DNA of 32,493 nt from Pseudomonadota bacterium (GTDB taxonomy: Bacteria > Pseudomonadota > Gammaproteobacteria > Woeseiales > Woeseiaceae). The notes under the pieces were generated by a model, which was not told the origin of the DNA, made no database searches, and worked only from the letters and a program-made list of their open reading frames with translations. The DNA lies in the NCBI GenBank assembly GCA_027295475.1, contig JAPUKV010000044.1, forward strand, positions 1 through 32,493, in the 5' to 3' direction. Shown one piece after another: positions 1-9,371 of the stretch; within the stretch, counting starts at the first letter, position 1; each line of letters begins with the position of its first letter. Both the position numbers and the translations under genes were made by a program.

Positions 1-84
1 AAACTTCGCTAAAAACGGTTTATGCAGGCGACCGGACCAACTGCTGCCGCCTCGATGCTGACTATGCGCACAGAGCTTTGTGGG

Positions 85-159
85 TGGTGGGCGATGGTGG
101 TTTCGAACCGCCGACCTCCACGATGTCAACGTGGCGCTCTACCCCTGAGCTAATCGCCC
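85..159 (-). tRNA. tRNA-Val (anticodon GAC)
   Basis: Read on the minus strand, this 75-nt stretch folds as a tRNA. The seven-base acceptor stem GGGCGAT pairs with ATCGCCC. The D-arm contains TAGCTCAGGGGTAGAG. The anticodon stem is CCACG/CGTGG around the loop TTGACAT, so the anticodon is GAC (valine). The T-arm contains GGTTCGAAACC and the CCA end is encoded. It lies downstream of uvrB on the same strand. A second copy of its first 15 bases lies about 100 bp upstream (254-268). Confidence 0.95.
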
Positions 160-250
160 TGTTTAAATCCAGTGCCTTCGTCGCAGGTCACGGCCCCGAT
201 TCTTGTAATCCCGGGCAGCAAGCTGCGGACACCACTCACTTCCTTTCGTC

Positions 251-269
251 CCCGAGCTAATCGCCCTGC
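251..269 (-). repeat. Partial copy of the tRNA-Val 5' end
   Basis: On the minus strand the stretch CAGGGCGATTAGCTC followed by GGGG repeats the first bases of the tRNA-Val gene plus two upstream bases. The exact match is CAGGGCGATTAGCTC. Similarity stops after the D-arm, and no anticodon or T-arm sequence follows, so this is not a functional tRNA. It could be the remnant of a tandem tRNA gene lost by deletion, or a recombination scar. Direction and strand match the intact tRNA. Confidence 0.6.
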
Positions 270-345
270 GTTTTCGGATGTCTCTGAAAAGGGCGGACTA
301 CGATACTCAAGCCTCAGGCCATTCGCAATACTTGGCTCAATCGGG

Positions 346-2421
346 CTACCCAGCCAGGCGGTCGTTGAGCCCAAGTCCCACTTTTCGGATTCGTTGAATC
401 TCGTCCCGCAGGCGTGCCGCCTCTTCGAATTCCAGGTCCCGCGCATGCTTCAGCATCCGCTTTTCAAGCTTATTCGCCTTTCTCAGGAGTTGCTCCGGCG
501 ACAGAGACTCATACGGAGTCGCGTCCTCGGCGACGCGGCGGCGGCCGCGGCCCGGAACCGGATAGGCGGCTTCCATGATGTCCGCGACCTGCTTGATAAT
601 CGTCGCGGGTTTGATGCCGTGACGCTTGTTGTGCGCGATCTGCCGTTCGCGGCGTCGATCTGTCTCGTCAATGGCCCTTTGCATCGAACCCGTCACTCTG
701 TCGGCATACAAGAGGGCCGTCCCGTTCAGGTGCCTCGCGGCACGGCCGATCGTCTGGATCAAAGATCGTTCGGATCGCAGGAAACCTTCTTTGTCGGCGT
801 CGAGAATCGCGACGAGTGACACTTCCGGCATGTCGAGGCCTTCTCGCAGCAGATTGATGCCGACCAATACATCGAACGCACCCAGACGGAGGTCGCGAAT
901 AATTTCTGTACGCTCAACGGTGCCAATGTCGGAATGCAGGTAGCGGACTCTGGCACCGTGCTCATTGAGGTAGTCGGTCAGGTCTTCGGCCATTCTTTTG
1001 GTCAACGTCGTGATGAGGACTCGCTCATCGACCGCGGTCCGTGCATGGATTTCAGATAACACATCGTCGACTTGTGTCCTTGCCGGACGTACTTCGATTT
1101 TCGGATCGACGAGACCGGTTGGCCGGACGAGCTGCTCCACGACGTTGTCTGAGTGTTCGCCTTCGTAATTGCCGGGTGTCGCCGACACATAGATAGTCTG
1201 TGGCGAGAGTCTGTCGAATTCGTCAAACCTGAGAGGACGATTGTCCAGCGCCGAGGGTAAGCGGAACCCGTATTCGACCAGCGTTTCCTTTCTTGACCGA
1301 TCACCGCGGTACATGCCGCCGAGCTGCGGCACGGTGACGTGGCTTTCGTCGATAATGAGTATGGCCTTGTCCGGCATATAGTCGAACAGGCACGGTGGTG
1401 GCTCGCCCTCTTCCCGGCCTGACAGATAGCGCGAGTAGTTCTCGATGCCCGCACAGTAACCGAGTTCCTGAATCATCTCTAAATCGAATAAAGTTCTCTG
1501 CTCAAGCCTTTGAGCTTCCAACAGTTTTTCTTTCTTTCTGAGGACGCTCAGGCGCTCCCTGAGCTCGATTTTGATCTGTTCGACGGCCGCAAGAAGCGTC
1601 GCACGGGCCGTGACGTAGTGTGTTTTCGGGAAAACCGTCAGTCTCGGCACCCGGCGAAAGACTTCACCGGTCAGCGGATCAAAATAGGACAGCGATTCAA
1701 TCTCATCATCGAACAGCTCGATGCGCACGGCGTCCCGTTCGGATTCGGCGGGGAAAATATCGATGACATCGCCACGAACCCGGTAATTGCCCGGCGACAG
1801 ATCCAGTTCGTTGCGTTTGTATTGCATTTCAGCGAGTCGCCTGAGAATCGTCCTTTGATCGATGCGATCGCCGCGAACGAGATGTAGCACCATGCTGAAG
1901 TACGCCTCGGGGTCACCCAGACCATATATCGCTGATACGGTAGCAACGATGATGGCGTCCGGCCGTTCGATCAGCGCCTTGGTCGCCGACAGACGCATCT
2001 GTTCGATGTGTTGATTGATAGACGCGTCTTTTTCGATATAGGTGTCAGAACTCGGCACGTAGGCTTCCGGCTGGTAGTAGTCGTAATAAGAAACGAAGTA
2101 TTCGACCGAGTTTCTCGGAAAGTACTCACGCATCTCGCCGTAAAGCTGCGCCGCCAGCGTCTTGTTTGGTGCGAGTATGATGGCCGGCCGCTGCGTAGCC
2201 TCTATGACTCTCGCCATCGTGAACGTCTTGCCCGAGCCCGTAACCCCTAGCAGGGTTTGTCGTGCCAGCCCGTCGTTCAATCCCTCTACGAGACCGGCAA
2301 TGGCGCTCGCCTGGTCGCCGGCAGGGTTGTATTTCGACACGAGTGTCAGACGATCACGCTCGTCGGCCGCAGACTTCTTGGGCAGAGTTGTCGTTTGACG
2401 TACCATGTGCGCCGGTTTCAT
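346..2421 (-). CDS. uvrB: Excinuclease ABC subunit UvrB
   Basis: UvrB is the helicase-like damage-verification subunit of the UvrABC nucleotide excision repair complex in the cytoplasm. The 691-residue product matches the family end to end. The Walker A motif GVTGSGKT is at residues 59-66, followed by the hairpin motif [12 protein letters not shown]. Walker B is IIDESH, the helicase motif VSATPGNYE comes next, and a C-terminal UVR motif ([12 protein letters not shown]) ends the protein. It carries about 20 more N-terminal residues than E. coli UvrB. An alternative ATG lies at codon 6 (2406), and neither start has a strong ribosome binding site. It is divergent from the aminotransferase gene, with only 12 bp between the two starts, so promoters must lie inside the flanking coding regions. 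Annotation as UvrB is secure; only the start is open. Confidence 0.97.
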   Translation of the reverse strand: MKPAHMVRQTTTLPKKSAADERDRLTLVSKYNPAGDQASAIAGLVEGLNDGLARQTLLGVTGSGKTFTMARVIEATQRPAIILAPNKTLAAQLYGEMREYFPRNSVEYFVSYYDYYQPEAYVPSSDTYIEKDASINQHIEQMRLSATKALIERPDAIIVATVSAIYGLGDPEAYFSMVLHLVRGDRIDQRTILRRLAEMQYKRNELDLSPGNYRVRGDVIDIFPAESERDAVRIELFDDEIESLSYFDPLTGEVFRRVPRLTVFPKTHYVTARATLLAAVEQIKIELRERLSVLRKKEKLLEAQRLEQRTLFDLEMIQELGYCAGIENYSRYLSGREEGEPPPCLFDYMPDKAILIIDESHVTVPQLGGMYRGDRSRKETLVEYGFRLPSALDNRPLRFDEFDRLSPQTIYVSATPGNYEGEHSDNVVEQLVRPTGLVDPKIEVRPARTQVDDVLSEIHARTAVDERVLITTLTKRMAEDLTDYLNEHGARVRYLHSDIGTVERTEIIRDLRLGAFDVLVGINLLREGLDMPEVSLVAILDADKEGFLRSERSLIQTIGRAARHLNGTALLYADRVTGSMQRAIDETDRRRERQIAHNKRHGIKPATIIKQVADIMEAAYPVPGRGRRRVAEDATPYESLSPEQLLRKANKLEKRMLKHARDLEFEEAARLRDEIQRIRKVGLGLNDRLAG

Positions 2422-2433
2422 GGAGGCAAACGA

Positions 2434-3615
<1,182 letters not shown>

Positions 3616-3656
3616 AATGCCGCCCAGGCGGTGCTGATCCTGGCTGAATCCGGTCC

Positions 3657-3685
3657 TTGACTTGAGATTTTGGCTGAATCAGAAT
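3657..3685 (+). promoter_or_regulatory. Candidate sigma70 promoter for tRNA-Asn
   Basis: TTGACT (3657-3662) and CAGAAT (3680-3685) are separated by 17 bp and lie about 33 bp before the tRNA. The bases after the -10 box are all G or C (GCCGCGCC). Such a GC-rich discriminator is typical of stable-RNA promoters under stringent control. The site also lies between two direct copies of TGGCTGAATC (3641-3650 and 3671-3680). Confidence 0.5.
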
Positions 3686-3717
3686 GCCGCGCCTGACGAG
3701 CATCGTCAGACCACGAA

Positions 3718-3793
3718 TCCTCGGTAGCTCAGTTGGTAGAGCGGTTGACTGTTAATCAATTGGTCGCTGGTTCGAGTCCGGCCCGAGGAGCCA
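3718..3793 (+). tRNA. tRNA-Asn (anticodon GTT)
   Basis: The 76-nt cloverleaf has acceptor stem TCCTCGG/CCGAGGA and D-arm TAGCTCAGTTGGTAGAGC. The anticodon loop is CTGTTAA (anticodon GTT, asparagine), the T-arm is GGTTCGAGTCC, and CCA is encoded. A predicted promoter precedes it and an intrinsic terminator follows within 11 bp, so it is a self-contained transcription unit. Confidence 0.97.
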
Positions 3794-3804
3794 AACACCA
3801 TAAG

Positions 3805-3831
3805 GGGCTGACAGGAATGTCGGCCCTTTTT
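3805..3831 (+). terminator. Intrinsic terminator of tRNA-Asn
   Basis: The stem GGGCTGACA (3805-3813) pairs with TGTCGGCCC (3818-3826), with one G-T pair. The loop is GGAA and five T follow. It sits 11 bp after the tRNA CCA end. Confidence 0.9.
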
Positions 3832-4042
3832 CTATGGGCGTCAGGCAAGCAGGCGGCGTGTCGGCAGCACATCCAGTGCACGTAACTGTGGAACACCATC
3901 CAATCTGCAGCAAACCTCAGGATGTCTACCTCGGGCCGGAGCGGATCATCGCCAGGCATGGACAGTGAATCAGTTGTTGAAGATCAGAGTGACCGTTTCC
4001 GCGCCGCCGGAGAGCAACAGCTTACTCGACAACGCGGCTATG

Positions 4043-5017
4043 CTATGTGGCTTTGCCACTTGTGGCTGCCGTTGTTTTCTCCGCGAACAATTCTGTAAAA
4101 CGCGAATCCGGATACTCGGAAATGGTGTCGGCAAGAGTCTGCATTTCGACGTGTTCGTCGTACAACCGGGGCTCCGGTCTGCGCAGATGATACTGCCTGA
4201 ATCGCCAAAACGAGGTGGCCACTGCGGCATATACCGCAAAGGTCTTCAAGGTTTTTCGTTCGAGTGATTGAAGAGTCTTCTCTTTCTGATAAGCCCGTAT
4301 GAACCGTCCCGCTTTTTCGAAAGAGATGCCTTTACGATCCCGGCAAGCACCGACAATCACCATTCCCAGATCGAAGCAGCGGTAGTAGTGGCAAGCTTCT
4401 TCGAAATCAATGATTGCCATGAGCTGATCACGTTGGATAATCATGTTATCGAAGAAGACGTCACCGTGAATCAGTGCCATCGGTAGATGCTGAGGGATAC
4501 GCTTTTGCAAATAACTATTCTTTTCCGATAACCAGTCGACATAAGTATGACCGAGATCGGAATTTGTCACCTCGGGAAAATAGCTGCGGCCGTAGGGAAA
4601 CGATTGAGGCACATAGGAAGGCGCGGGAATCTCATGCAAGCGAGCCATTTCCTCACCCAGCTGAACGAGCAAGTTACCAGTTACCTCAGCCGTGACGTCT
4701 CCGTCGACGTAACGCTTCAACATGACAGGTTTTTCGTCGTGCAGAACCACAATAGGGTCTTTGGGTGGCACAACGACTTGCGAGGTGCGAATGCCCCGGT
4801 CGGTCAAATAGACCAGCAGCTTCGCAAGATTGGTTACGTGCCTTAACGATTTTTGATCGGAAAGCGTCAGAACGTACCGTCCCGAACTCGTTTCAACGCA
4901 ATAGCTGGTGTTCTCGTGTCCGCCCTCCATGACGGAGAAAGCCGTAATATCACCGATGCCGAACCGGCGAGCGAGACCCTCGACCGCACTCCTGTCAAGA
5001 CGAGCATGAAGTGCCAT
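4043..5017 (-). CDS. ThrB-type (homoserine kinase type II-like) phosphotransferase
   Basis: The 324-residue protein has the aminoglycoside-phosphotransferase fold used by type II homoserine kinases. The N-lobe reads GHENTSYCVETSSGRYVLTL, as in pseudomonad ThrB rather than in drug kinases. The catalytic loop HGDVFFDN is at 184-191 (Asp186, Asn191), and the metal-binding Asp204 is in AIIDFEEACHY. The likely reaction is ATP-dependent phosphorylation of the hydroxyl of a small hydroxy-amino acid. It starts 12 bp after the stop codon of the 2OG dioxygenase gene, so the two are probably one operon. No threonine synthase or homoserine dehydrogenase is adjacent. The substrate may therefore be the dioxygenase product rather than homoserine; that is inference. 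Housekeeping ThrB remains the alternative. Confidence 0.75.
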   Translation of the reverse strand: MALHARLDRSAVEGLARRFGIGDITAFSVMEGGHENTSYCVETSSGRYVLTLSDQKSLRHVTNLAKLLVYLTDRGIRTSQVVVPPKDPIVVLHDEKPVMLKRYVDGDVTAEVTGNLLVQLGEEMARLHEIPAPSYVPQSFPYGRSYFPEVTNSDLGHTYVDWLSEKNSYLQKRIPQHLPMALIHGDVFFDNMIIQRDQLMAIIDFEEACHYYRCFDLGMVIVGACRDRKGISFEKAGRFIRAYQKEKTLQSLERKTLKTFAVYAAVATSFWRFRQYHLRRPEPRLYDEHVEMQTLADTISEYPDSRFTELFAEKTTAATSGKAT

Positions 5018-5029
5018 CTTGTTAAGCGC

Positions 5030-5764
5030 CTAATTGACCCTGGATGGCTCTACGAAATCAATAAGGACGACATCTCTGTGCCCGTCACCGTCGCGATTGC
5101 CGGAGACAATCGGGGAAACGCTGTGCCATAGCGAACGATCAAAATAGTACGAGTCGAAATAAGACTGCTGTTCCCAATCCGCCTGGGGACGTCTCGTCGG
5201 CTCCAGCCCACTGCCGTAAAAGTAGTTGATGCCACCACCAACGTTGTGGCGAACGATCAGGTGTTGCGCAGTATAGGTCTCATCGTCACGATGAGTGCCC
5301 TCTGGTGTGGGGTTTCCCGGCACCCCAGCCGTAGTGAGTATCCGGATCTGATGGACGCCGACGAGCCAGTCGTCCTCGATGTTCTGCTTCGAAGTCAGCT
5401 GAGCAAAGTCAAACCGTATGAGTTCGTGCAGGAACGGATTTTTGACGGTGTCAGCGGCCAGTGGAGCAAAATCTCTGTTCTCGCCGCCATTGAGAGGGTT
5501 GATTTCAATGCTTTGATAGAAGGGCTCGCCGGGCAAGTGGGTTAGCTGACCGGTCGAGGCAGACAGCTGGTACAACCCGTACCGCCTGAATCGATAACTT
5601 CCGCCATCGGCCATATAGGGATCGGGCTCGAGGTGCTCCCAGTCTCGCCTGAAGAGTTCACTGGACGCATGCAAGCCTGGTGAAAACGAGAATTCATCGG
5701 AAGGAACCAGTGCGTAATGAACTCGTTCAATGCTACTCCCTATGTCAGTGTTGACAGTAATCAT
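5030..5764 (-). CDS. 2OG-Fe(II) dioxygenase, free-amino-acid hydroxylase type (IDO/BsmA-like)
   Basis: The 244-residue protein resembles the PF10014 family, which includes Bacillus L-isoleucine 4-hydroxylase. Shared features are the iron-binding facial triad H158-x-D160 (in GTHRDDE) with distal H214 (LWHSVSPI), R230 for the 2-oxoglutarate carboxylate (HRDVVLIDF), and the stretch VGVHQIRI before the first histidine. These enzymes hydroxylate free aliphatic amino acids, consuming O2 and 2-oxoglutarate. The ATG at 5764 is preceded by GGGAGATAAGAAGAA, a purine-rich ribosome binding site. The kinase gene follows after 12 bp. No signal peptide is seen, so the enzyme is cytoplasmic. The amino acid hydroxylated cannot be told from sequence. 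Confidence 0.82.
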   Translation of the reverse strand: MITVNTDIGSSIERVHYALVPSDEFSFSPGLHASSELFRRDWEHLEPDPYMADGGSYRFRRYGLYQLSASTGQLTHLPGEPFYQSIEINPLNGGENRDFAPLAADTVKNPFLHELIRFDFAQLTSKQNIEDDWLVGVHQIRILTTAGVPGNPTPEGTHRDDETYTAQHLIVRHNVGGGINYFYGSGLEPTRRPQADWEQQSYFDSYYFDRSLWHSVSPIVSGNRDGDGHRDVVLIDFVEPSRVN

Positions 5765-5971
5765 ATTCTTCTTATCTCCCTACAGGATCGGCAGTATACA
5801 AGAGATCCATCGCATTTATCGTGGCGACGAATGTCGGCGACGGGTCAAGGCAATGTAAGATCTCAAGATTACGAGTGCCGGACGTGGCCTTCGAGTACGA
5901 CGTGAACTACTCGGATGCCGTGCCAATGCCGAGCAATCTGCGGACAGTCGCGAAGGAACGCGGCCTCTGTC

Positions 5972-6345
5972 ATGGGGGTAGGCACCGGCGGAACGTTGCT
6001 AGGTGTCGGTCGCGCCCTTCATAAAGCGAACGTGCCGGCCCGAGTCGTTGCGGTCGAGCCGGATGGGTCGGCCGTCATGTCGGGCGACGCGCCCGGGCGT
6101 CACGGCATCCAGGGGCTGGCGGACGTCATTATTCCCGATTTGATCAAACTCGACGAGATCGATCAGATTGTTCGCATCAGTACTGCAGATGCGGTGGCCG
6201 CGGCAGAAAACCTGGCTCGCGAGGAAGGCCTGCTGGTCGGCAACATATCCTCGATGCGCATGCGGGTAGCCAGAAGACTTTGGTGCGCATCGCGCAGTAC
6301 GACCTCGGTTATGCCGAGCGGCTTTACGTCAGTCACAGTATGAAC
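5972..6345 (+). pseudogene. Remnant of a cysteine synthase-like PLP enzyme
   Basis: In one plus-strand frame the product GVGTGGTLLGVGRAL, then VVAVEPDGSAVMSG, HGIQGL, IIPDLI and AREEGLLVG matches the C-terminal half of O-acetylserine sulfhydrylase/cystathionine beta-synthase-type enzymes (fold type II). The N-terminal half, including the PLP lysine, is absent. Homology starts abruptly near 5972, and before it this frame reads unrelated sequence. After LLVG the conserved GISSGA motif is degraded to NISSMR and the C-terminus does not match. It cannot be active. It lies just upstream of, and divergent from, the dioxygenase-kinase pair and may once have belonged with it. Confidence 0.75.
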
Positions 6346-6361
6346 CGTTCTTTCCCTTCAG

Positions 6362-6574
6362 TCAGTCCTGACGCCTGCTGCGATGGCGGGCAATCGCTGC
6401 AGTTATGGCAGCAATCTCTTCTTCATTGTTCGGTGACGCGTCCGCCGGCTGAAATCGCATCACGACACGCGGCATCAGAGTAATGGCGCCAACCAGCACC
6501 GTCAGGAATACAAAAACAACACCCATACCAGCCAGCATGAGCTCGAGTCCCTGACCGAGTAAATCAGCTTCCAT
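6362..6574 (-). CDS. oadG: Oxaloacetate decarboxylase gamma-chain family protein (OadG-like), orphan
   Basis: The 70-residue protein has one N-terminal membrane span (about residues 13-35, GQGLELMLAGMGVVFVFL onward). A short charged tail ends in EEEIAAITAAIARHRSRR. This is the pattern of OadG, the small subunit that anchors the biotin-dependent, sodium-pumping oxaloacetate decarboxylase. GGAGG lies 10 bases before the ATG, and a perfect TATAAT lies further upstream, so it looks expressed. Normally oadA and oadB follow at once. Here the downstream DNA holds only the cysteine-synthase remnant on the other strand. Either oadAB were lost, or this copy serves a complex encoded elsewhere. Confidence 0.75.
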   Translation of the reverse strand: MEADLLGQGLELMLAGMGVVFVFLTVLVGAITLMPRVVMRFQPADASPNNEEEIAAITAAIARHRSRRQD

Positions 6575-6606
6575 CCAACTAGTACCTCCGTATTTTCCGA
6601 GGGGCG

Positions 6607-6636
6607 ATTATACCGGGATGCGGCTGCCCCTCCGAA
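6607..6636 (-). promoter_or_regulatory. Candidate promoter of oadG
   Basis: On the minus strand a perfect -10 hexamer TATAAT (6607-6612) lies 33 bp before the oadG ATG, with a weak -35 (TTCGGA, 18 bp spacing). The -10 sits inside the loop of an inverted repeat with arms GAGGGGC (6599-6605) and GCCCCTC (6626-6632). Confidence 0.4.
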
Positions 6637-6670
6637 ATATTCGGCCCACTTGATTTTATTGGGATCATCA

Positions 6671-7540
6671 TCAACTGTTGTCAACAAGGTCACGAAGATG
6701 CTCTCGCAATGGTCCGCCGATTTCGCCGTGCGCGAGTCCGTAGGCAACAGTCGCTTTTAGATAACCCAGCTTGTTGCCGCAGTCGTAGCGCTCACCGCTG
6801 AACGGATATGCGTAGACCGGAGATTCCTCCAGCATATCGGCAATTGCGTCGGTGAGTTGTATCTCGCCGCCCGCGCCACGACCGGTGGTTTCGAGTTTGT
6901 CGAAGATGACCGGGTCCAACAGGTAGCGGCCGACTACCGCGAGATTGGAAGGTGCGTCTTCCGGGGCCGGCTTTTCCACTATTCGCGTCACTCGCTGCGA
7001 TTCGCCGTCTACAGCGACGATGCCGTATCGCGAGGTATCCTCCGGCGGAACCGTCTCGACGGCAATGACACTGCCGCCGTGCTTGCCATATTCACCCGCC
7101 ATCTGACAGAGACACGGTGGTTCGCCGGCGATCAGATCATCGCACAGGTGCACGAAAAACGGTTCATCGCCGACAGCCGGCCGGGCGCAGAGAACAGCGT
7201 GGCCGAGGCCGAGGGGCTCACCCTGATCGATGTAGATGCAGGAAACGTCTGGTGGCAGGATATCCCTGATCGAATCGAGCAGATCCTCCTTACCGGGCCC
7301 GGTAAGTGCCTCTTCCAACTCGGGATCGGGTGTGAAGTGATCCTCGATCGCTTGTTTTGTGCTGCCAGTAACAAAAACCAGTTTTTTTGCGCCGGCGGCT
7401 ATTGCTTCTTCGACCGCGTACTGAATAAGCGGTTTGTCTACGATTGGCAGCATTTCTTTCGGGCTGGCTTTGGTCGCCGGCAAAAACCGGGTTCCTCGCC
7501 CCGCAACCGGAAATACGGCAGTACGGATAGTCTGCGACAA
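6671..7540 (-). CDS. galU: UTP-glucose-1-phosphate uridylyltransferase
   Basis: GalU makes UDP-glucose from UTP and glucose-1-phosphate in the cytoplasm, feeding LPS, capsule and glycan synthesis. The 289-residue protein starts with the nucleotide-binding signature [20 protein letters not shown] (about 13-32). It also carries [14 protein letters not shown] and the [10 protein letters not shown] motif, and has the normal family length. The start is TTG at 7540; GGGAG lies 7 bases upstream and the conserved N-terminus begins there. It is the last full gene of the long minus-strand run before oadG. A 10-bp hairpin without a T-run (7662-7685) lies between it and the helix-hairpin-helix gene. Confidence 0.95.
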   Translation of the reverse strand: MSQTIRTAVFPVAGRGTRFLPATKASPKEMLPIVDKPLIQYAVEEAIAAGAKKLVFVTGSTKQAIEDHFTPDPELEEALTGPGKEDLLDSIRDILPPDVSCIYIDQGEPLGLGHAVLCARPAVGDEPFFVHLCDDLIAGEPPCLCQMAGEYGKHGGSVIAVETVPPEDTSRYGIVAVDGESQRVTRIVEKPAPEDAPSNLAVVGRYLLDPVIFDKLETTGRGAGGEIQLTDAIADMLEESPVYAYPFSGERYDCGNKLGYLKATVAYGLAHGEIGGPLREHLRDLVDNS

Positions 7541-7661
7541 AAGCGCGCTCCCGATGAATCCTGATGCCGCATCATAGCCAAAGTTCCATCCTGGCGGAAA
7601 GGATCAGCTTGGAATTTACGCATTTGTCGACCCGTTGTGGAACCACCCGCCGGAAAGGAAG

Positions 7662-7685
7662 CTGCGCCGCCTAACGGCGGCACAG
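7662..7685 (-). other. Strong hairpin between the HhH gene and galU
   Basis: CTGCGCCGCC (7662-7671) and GGCGGCACAG (7676-7685) form a 10-bp stem with one G-T pair and a TAAC loop. No T-run follows on either strand, so it is not a classical intrinsic terminator. It may stabilise or punctuate the transcript running toward galU. Confidence 0.5.
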
Positions 7686-7728
7686 CCTTAGCCAGCTTTG
7701 GCCAGCATTGCGATGATTGCTGGTGCTA

Positions 7729-8019
7729 TTAGTTCTTCTTTGCTTTGTTGGTCGACTGCAAGAGAATATTGACCCGATTGATCTCCACTGTGCGGGCACC
7801 GATGCCTTTGACCAGCGTCAGGTCGTCAATCGACTTGAAGGGCCCATGGGACTTCCGATAATCGACAATTGCCGCCGCTTTCGAGAGTCCGACACCCTGC
7901 AGTTCTGCCGAAATGGTCTCGGCGTCTGCAGTATTGACGTTGACCGGGCCTGCAATGGCGACGAGCGGCCAGATCAGTGTGCAAAGGGTGAAATAAAAAA
8001 CGCGTTTCAATGATTTCAT
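7729..8019 (-). CDS. Small exported helix-hairpin-helix protein (ComEA-like)
   Basis: The ATG at 8019 has AAGGAG 7 bases upstream and opens directly into a signal peptide (MKSLKRVFYFTLCTLIWPLVA, predicted cleavage near residue 23). The rest, about 73 residues, holds two helix-hairpin-helix motifs, LQGVGLSKA (40-48) and LVKGIGART (69-77), with the family opening VNVNTADAE. This is the ComEA-like domain that binds double-stranded DNA without sequence specificity, in the periplasm. Small proteins of this type occur widely in gammaproteobacteria. A role in DNA uptake is possible, but no other competence gene is nearby. Longer in-frame starts reach 8106 but would bury the signal peptide, so I reject them. 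Confidence 0.85.
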   Translation of the reverse strand: MKSLKRVFYFTLCTLIWPLVAIAGPVNVNTADAETISAELQGVGLSKAAAIVDYRKSHGPFKSIDDLTLVKGIGARTVEINRVNILLQSTNKAKKN

Positions 8020-8165
8020 TTTTGGCTCCTTCATGTGAGTGCTTTGGTTATTCCGGCCGTGCCTTACCGACTGCCTACGGCCACAGGTCAGGAGCTTAGC
8101 CAGCAATGTCGATGCCGACCCCCACCATATTTTGGGAATTCGAAGGGAAATGTCTTTTTTGGTTT

Positions 8166-9371
8166 TTAGCGGCTATCCGGGCTTCGCTGCAGCAGCGAGT
8201 CGAATTGCACGCGTCCGAACGGTCGTTGTGTTTCCCAGTCTTTGCAGCTCGGGCATTGCCACAAAAGCTTGCGGCTCGAGAAGCCACACTCTTTGCATTG
8301 ATACCGCGGCGTGGATTCTGCCAGTTTGCTTAGCGCTGATCGGATCTTGTTCAATGCCGCCGCTCTGCCTTCCCCGTCATTTTGCATGTGTTGCAGATCG
8401 ATGAACTCTCCTAACGTTGGCTCATTGAGCATGTATCCCTCGACGCATTCGTCGATGATGCCGATGCCGCCGATGTTATTGACGATCGCCGTGTAAGCGA
8501 CATCGGTTTTCATTTCAGGATTCTTCTTGAGCATTGCTTCCAGGCCACGTTCAAGATCACGGGTCGAACCCTCGCGTTCATGGATCTCCACGAGTTCAGG
8601 CAATGCCTCCGTAATGAGGTAGGTGTGCTCATCGAGAATGCGGTGAAAAAGGCGCAACGCGGTTTTTGTATCGTTAGAGTCGCGTGCAATTTCTGCTCGG
8701 GTTAATGCTCCCCTGAGAGTTCTGGGACGCCCCGACTGGGACTTTTTGACGAACTGCCGTGCCGCCGCATAGTCATTCTCGGATGCAGCCTGCTCTGCCA
8801 ACTCACAGTAATAATGAGTGATCTCCAATTCCAGCGAGTTTCCGCTCAACGTTTCAAGCTGCTGACTGGCATCGATCGCCTTTTGCCACTCGTGCTCCTG
8901 CTCGTATATCCGGCACAACTTCTCCAGCGCCTCCACCTGGTGTCTGGATCCCTCTGCCAGACGAATAAAGAGATTCTCCGCGCGGTCGAGCAGGCCGGCT
9001 TTCAGGTAGTCCTTGGCGAGCGAGAATAGCGCCTGATCGCGCTGCTCGGCAGCAATATCCGGCCGTGCAATGATGTTTTGATGAATACGTATCGCCCGGT
9101 CGACCTCGCCGCGGCGGCGAAAAAGATTGCCAAGTGCAAAGTGTGTTTCGATCGTCTTGTTGTCGACACGAACCATCTTTAGAAAATGCTCAAGAGCCTG
9201 GTCGGTCTGTTCGTTCAAAAGAAAATTGAGCCCTTTTAAATAGTCGACGTTTAATGGCGGTGGCGGATTGTCTTCTTCGTCACGTTCACTGAAACGACCC
9301 AGCGCCCAGCCTGCGGCCGCGAGCAGCAAGAAGAGTCCTGCAAGCAGAAAAGTCGATTCAGTCGGCATCAT
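8166..9371 (-). CDS. lapB: Lipopolysaccharide assembly protein LapB (YciM)
   Basis: LapB is a membrane-anchored tetratricopeptide protein that steers LpxC to FtsH proteolysis and so sets LPS synthesis. The 401-residue product has one N-terminal membrane helix (about 7-25). TPR-type helical repeats run from about 40 to 340. A C-terminal rubredoxin-like zinc/iron knuckle has C359, C362, C373 and C376 (CKECGF and CPSCKDWE). Length and domain order equal the E. coli protein. Its start (two adjacent ATGs) overlaps the end of lapA by 14 bp, so translation is probably coupled. Confidence 0.95.
   Translation of the reverse strand: MMPTESTFLLAGLFLLLAAAGWALGRFSERDEEDNPPPPLNVDYLKGLNFLLNEQTDQALEHFLKMVRVDNKTIETHFALGNLFRRRGEVDRAIRIHQNIIARPDIAAEQRDQALFSLAKDYLKAGLLDRAENLFIRLAEGSRHQVEALEKLCRIYEQEHEWQKAIDASQQLETLSGNSLELEITHYYCELAEQAASENDYAAARQFVKKSQSGRPRTLRGALTRAEIARDSNDTKTALRLFHRILDEHTYLITEALPELVEIHEREGSTRDLERGLEAMLKKNPEMKTDVAYTAIVNNIGGIGIIDECVEGYMLNEPTLGEFIDLQHMQNDGEGRAAALNKIRSALSKLAESTPRYQCKECGFSSRKLLWQCPSCKDWETQRPFGRVQFDSLLQRSPDSR

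Noticed and set aside
172..819. Plus-strand open frame of 215 codons over uvrB
   Set aside because: It lies antisense to conserved uvrB, partly over the tRNA-Val upstream DNA, and shows no family features.
3641..3680. Mobile-element target repeat (two TGGCTGAATC copies)
   Set aside because: Only ten bases, with no element or inverted ends between them; reported only as part of the tRNA promoter context.
3756..3959. Minus-strand open frame ending in PRAGLEPATN
   Set aside because: That peptide is the well-known false translation of a tRNA T-arm; it overlaps tRNA-Asn.
8020..8106. Longer start for the helix-hairpin-helix protein
   Set aside because: It would hide the signal peptide; the internal ATG has AAGGAG at ideal spacing.
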